From an uncultured Ruminococcus sp. (GTDB lineage Bacteria; Bacillota; Clostridia; Oscillospirales; Ruminococcaceae), in the NCBI GenBank assembly GCA_937901485.1, contig CALGTT010000429.1, forward strand, positions 1-5,711: a stretch of 5,711 nt of DNA. Reading direction: 5' to 3'. A program made the translations under genes and the position numbers. This document shows, one piece after another, positions 5,700-5,711 of the stretch. Under the pieces are notes generated by a model. That model was not told where the DNA came from. It worked only from the letters and a program-made list of their open reading frames with translations, and searched no databases. Position 1 is the first letter of the stretch, and every line of letters begins with the position of its first letter.

Positions 5700-5711
5700 G
5701 AGATTTTCAAT

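Overview
The window looks like Gram-positive, low-to-mid GC Clostridia, most likely a Ruminococcus-like member of the Oscillospiraceae. The reasons are two secreted proteins with dockerin-type calcium repeats, strong GGAGG-type ribosome binding sites, and a complete agr-type peptide quorum-sensing locus. The species cannot be named from sequence alone. All supported genes lie on the minus strand, so transcription runs from high to low coordinates. There is no gene-free stretch over 300 bases, and no tRNA, rRNA, CRISPR array or insertion sequence was seen.

Signalling half (about 5711 down to 2767). A good promoter (5671-5699) precedes a LytTR response regulator (AgrA-like, 4915-5637). An AgrC-like membrane histidine kinase follows (3618-4898). 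After a 111-bp gap come a 47-residue AgrD-type autoinducer precursor (3363-3506), missed by ordinary length cut-offs, and the AgrB-type peptidase that should process it (2767-3363). agrD and agrB overlap by one base. The order A-C-D-B differs from staphylococcal B-D-C-A. The agrC-agrD gap holds a two-part inverted repeat (3513-3580). One arm contains the agrD ribosome binding site and is followed by a T run. An extended -10 promoter lies in the loop between the arms. A 21-bp-period direct repeat sits just upstream of that promoter, where a LytTR regulator would be expected to bind. Read-through RNA from agrC would fold both arms; RNA started inside the loop would not.

Junction (2541-2766). 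A 58-codon ORF with a CxxCxxC motif starts one base after the agrB stop. A good promoter lies inside it and a second candidate promoter lies after it.

Effector half (2540 down to 1). Two secreted proteins are encoded 17 bases apart. The first is an acidic 264-residue protein of unknown function ending in a single dockerin repeat. The second is a papain-family (C1A-like) cysteine peptidase with a beta-rich region and a two-repeat dockerin; its 3' end lies outside the window. Both have closely related signal peptides. The layout suggests, but does not prove, that the peptide signal controls release of a dockerin-bearing peptidase and its partner.
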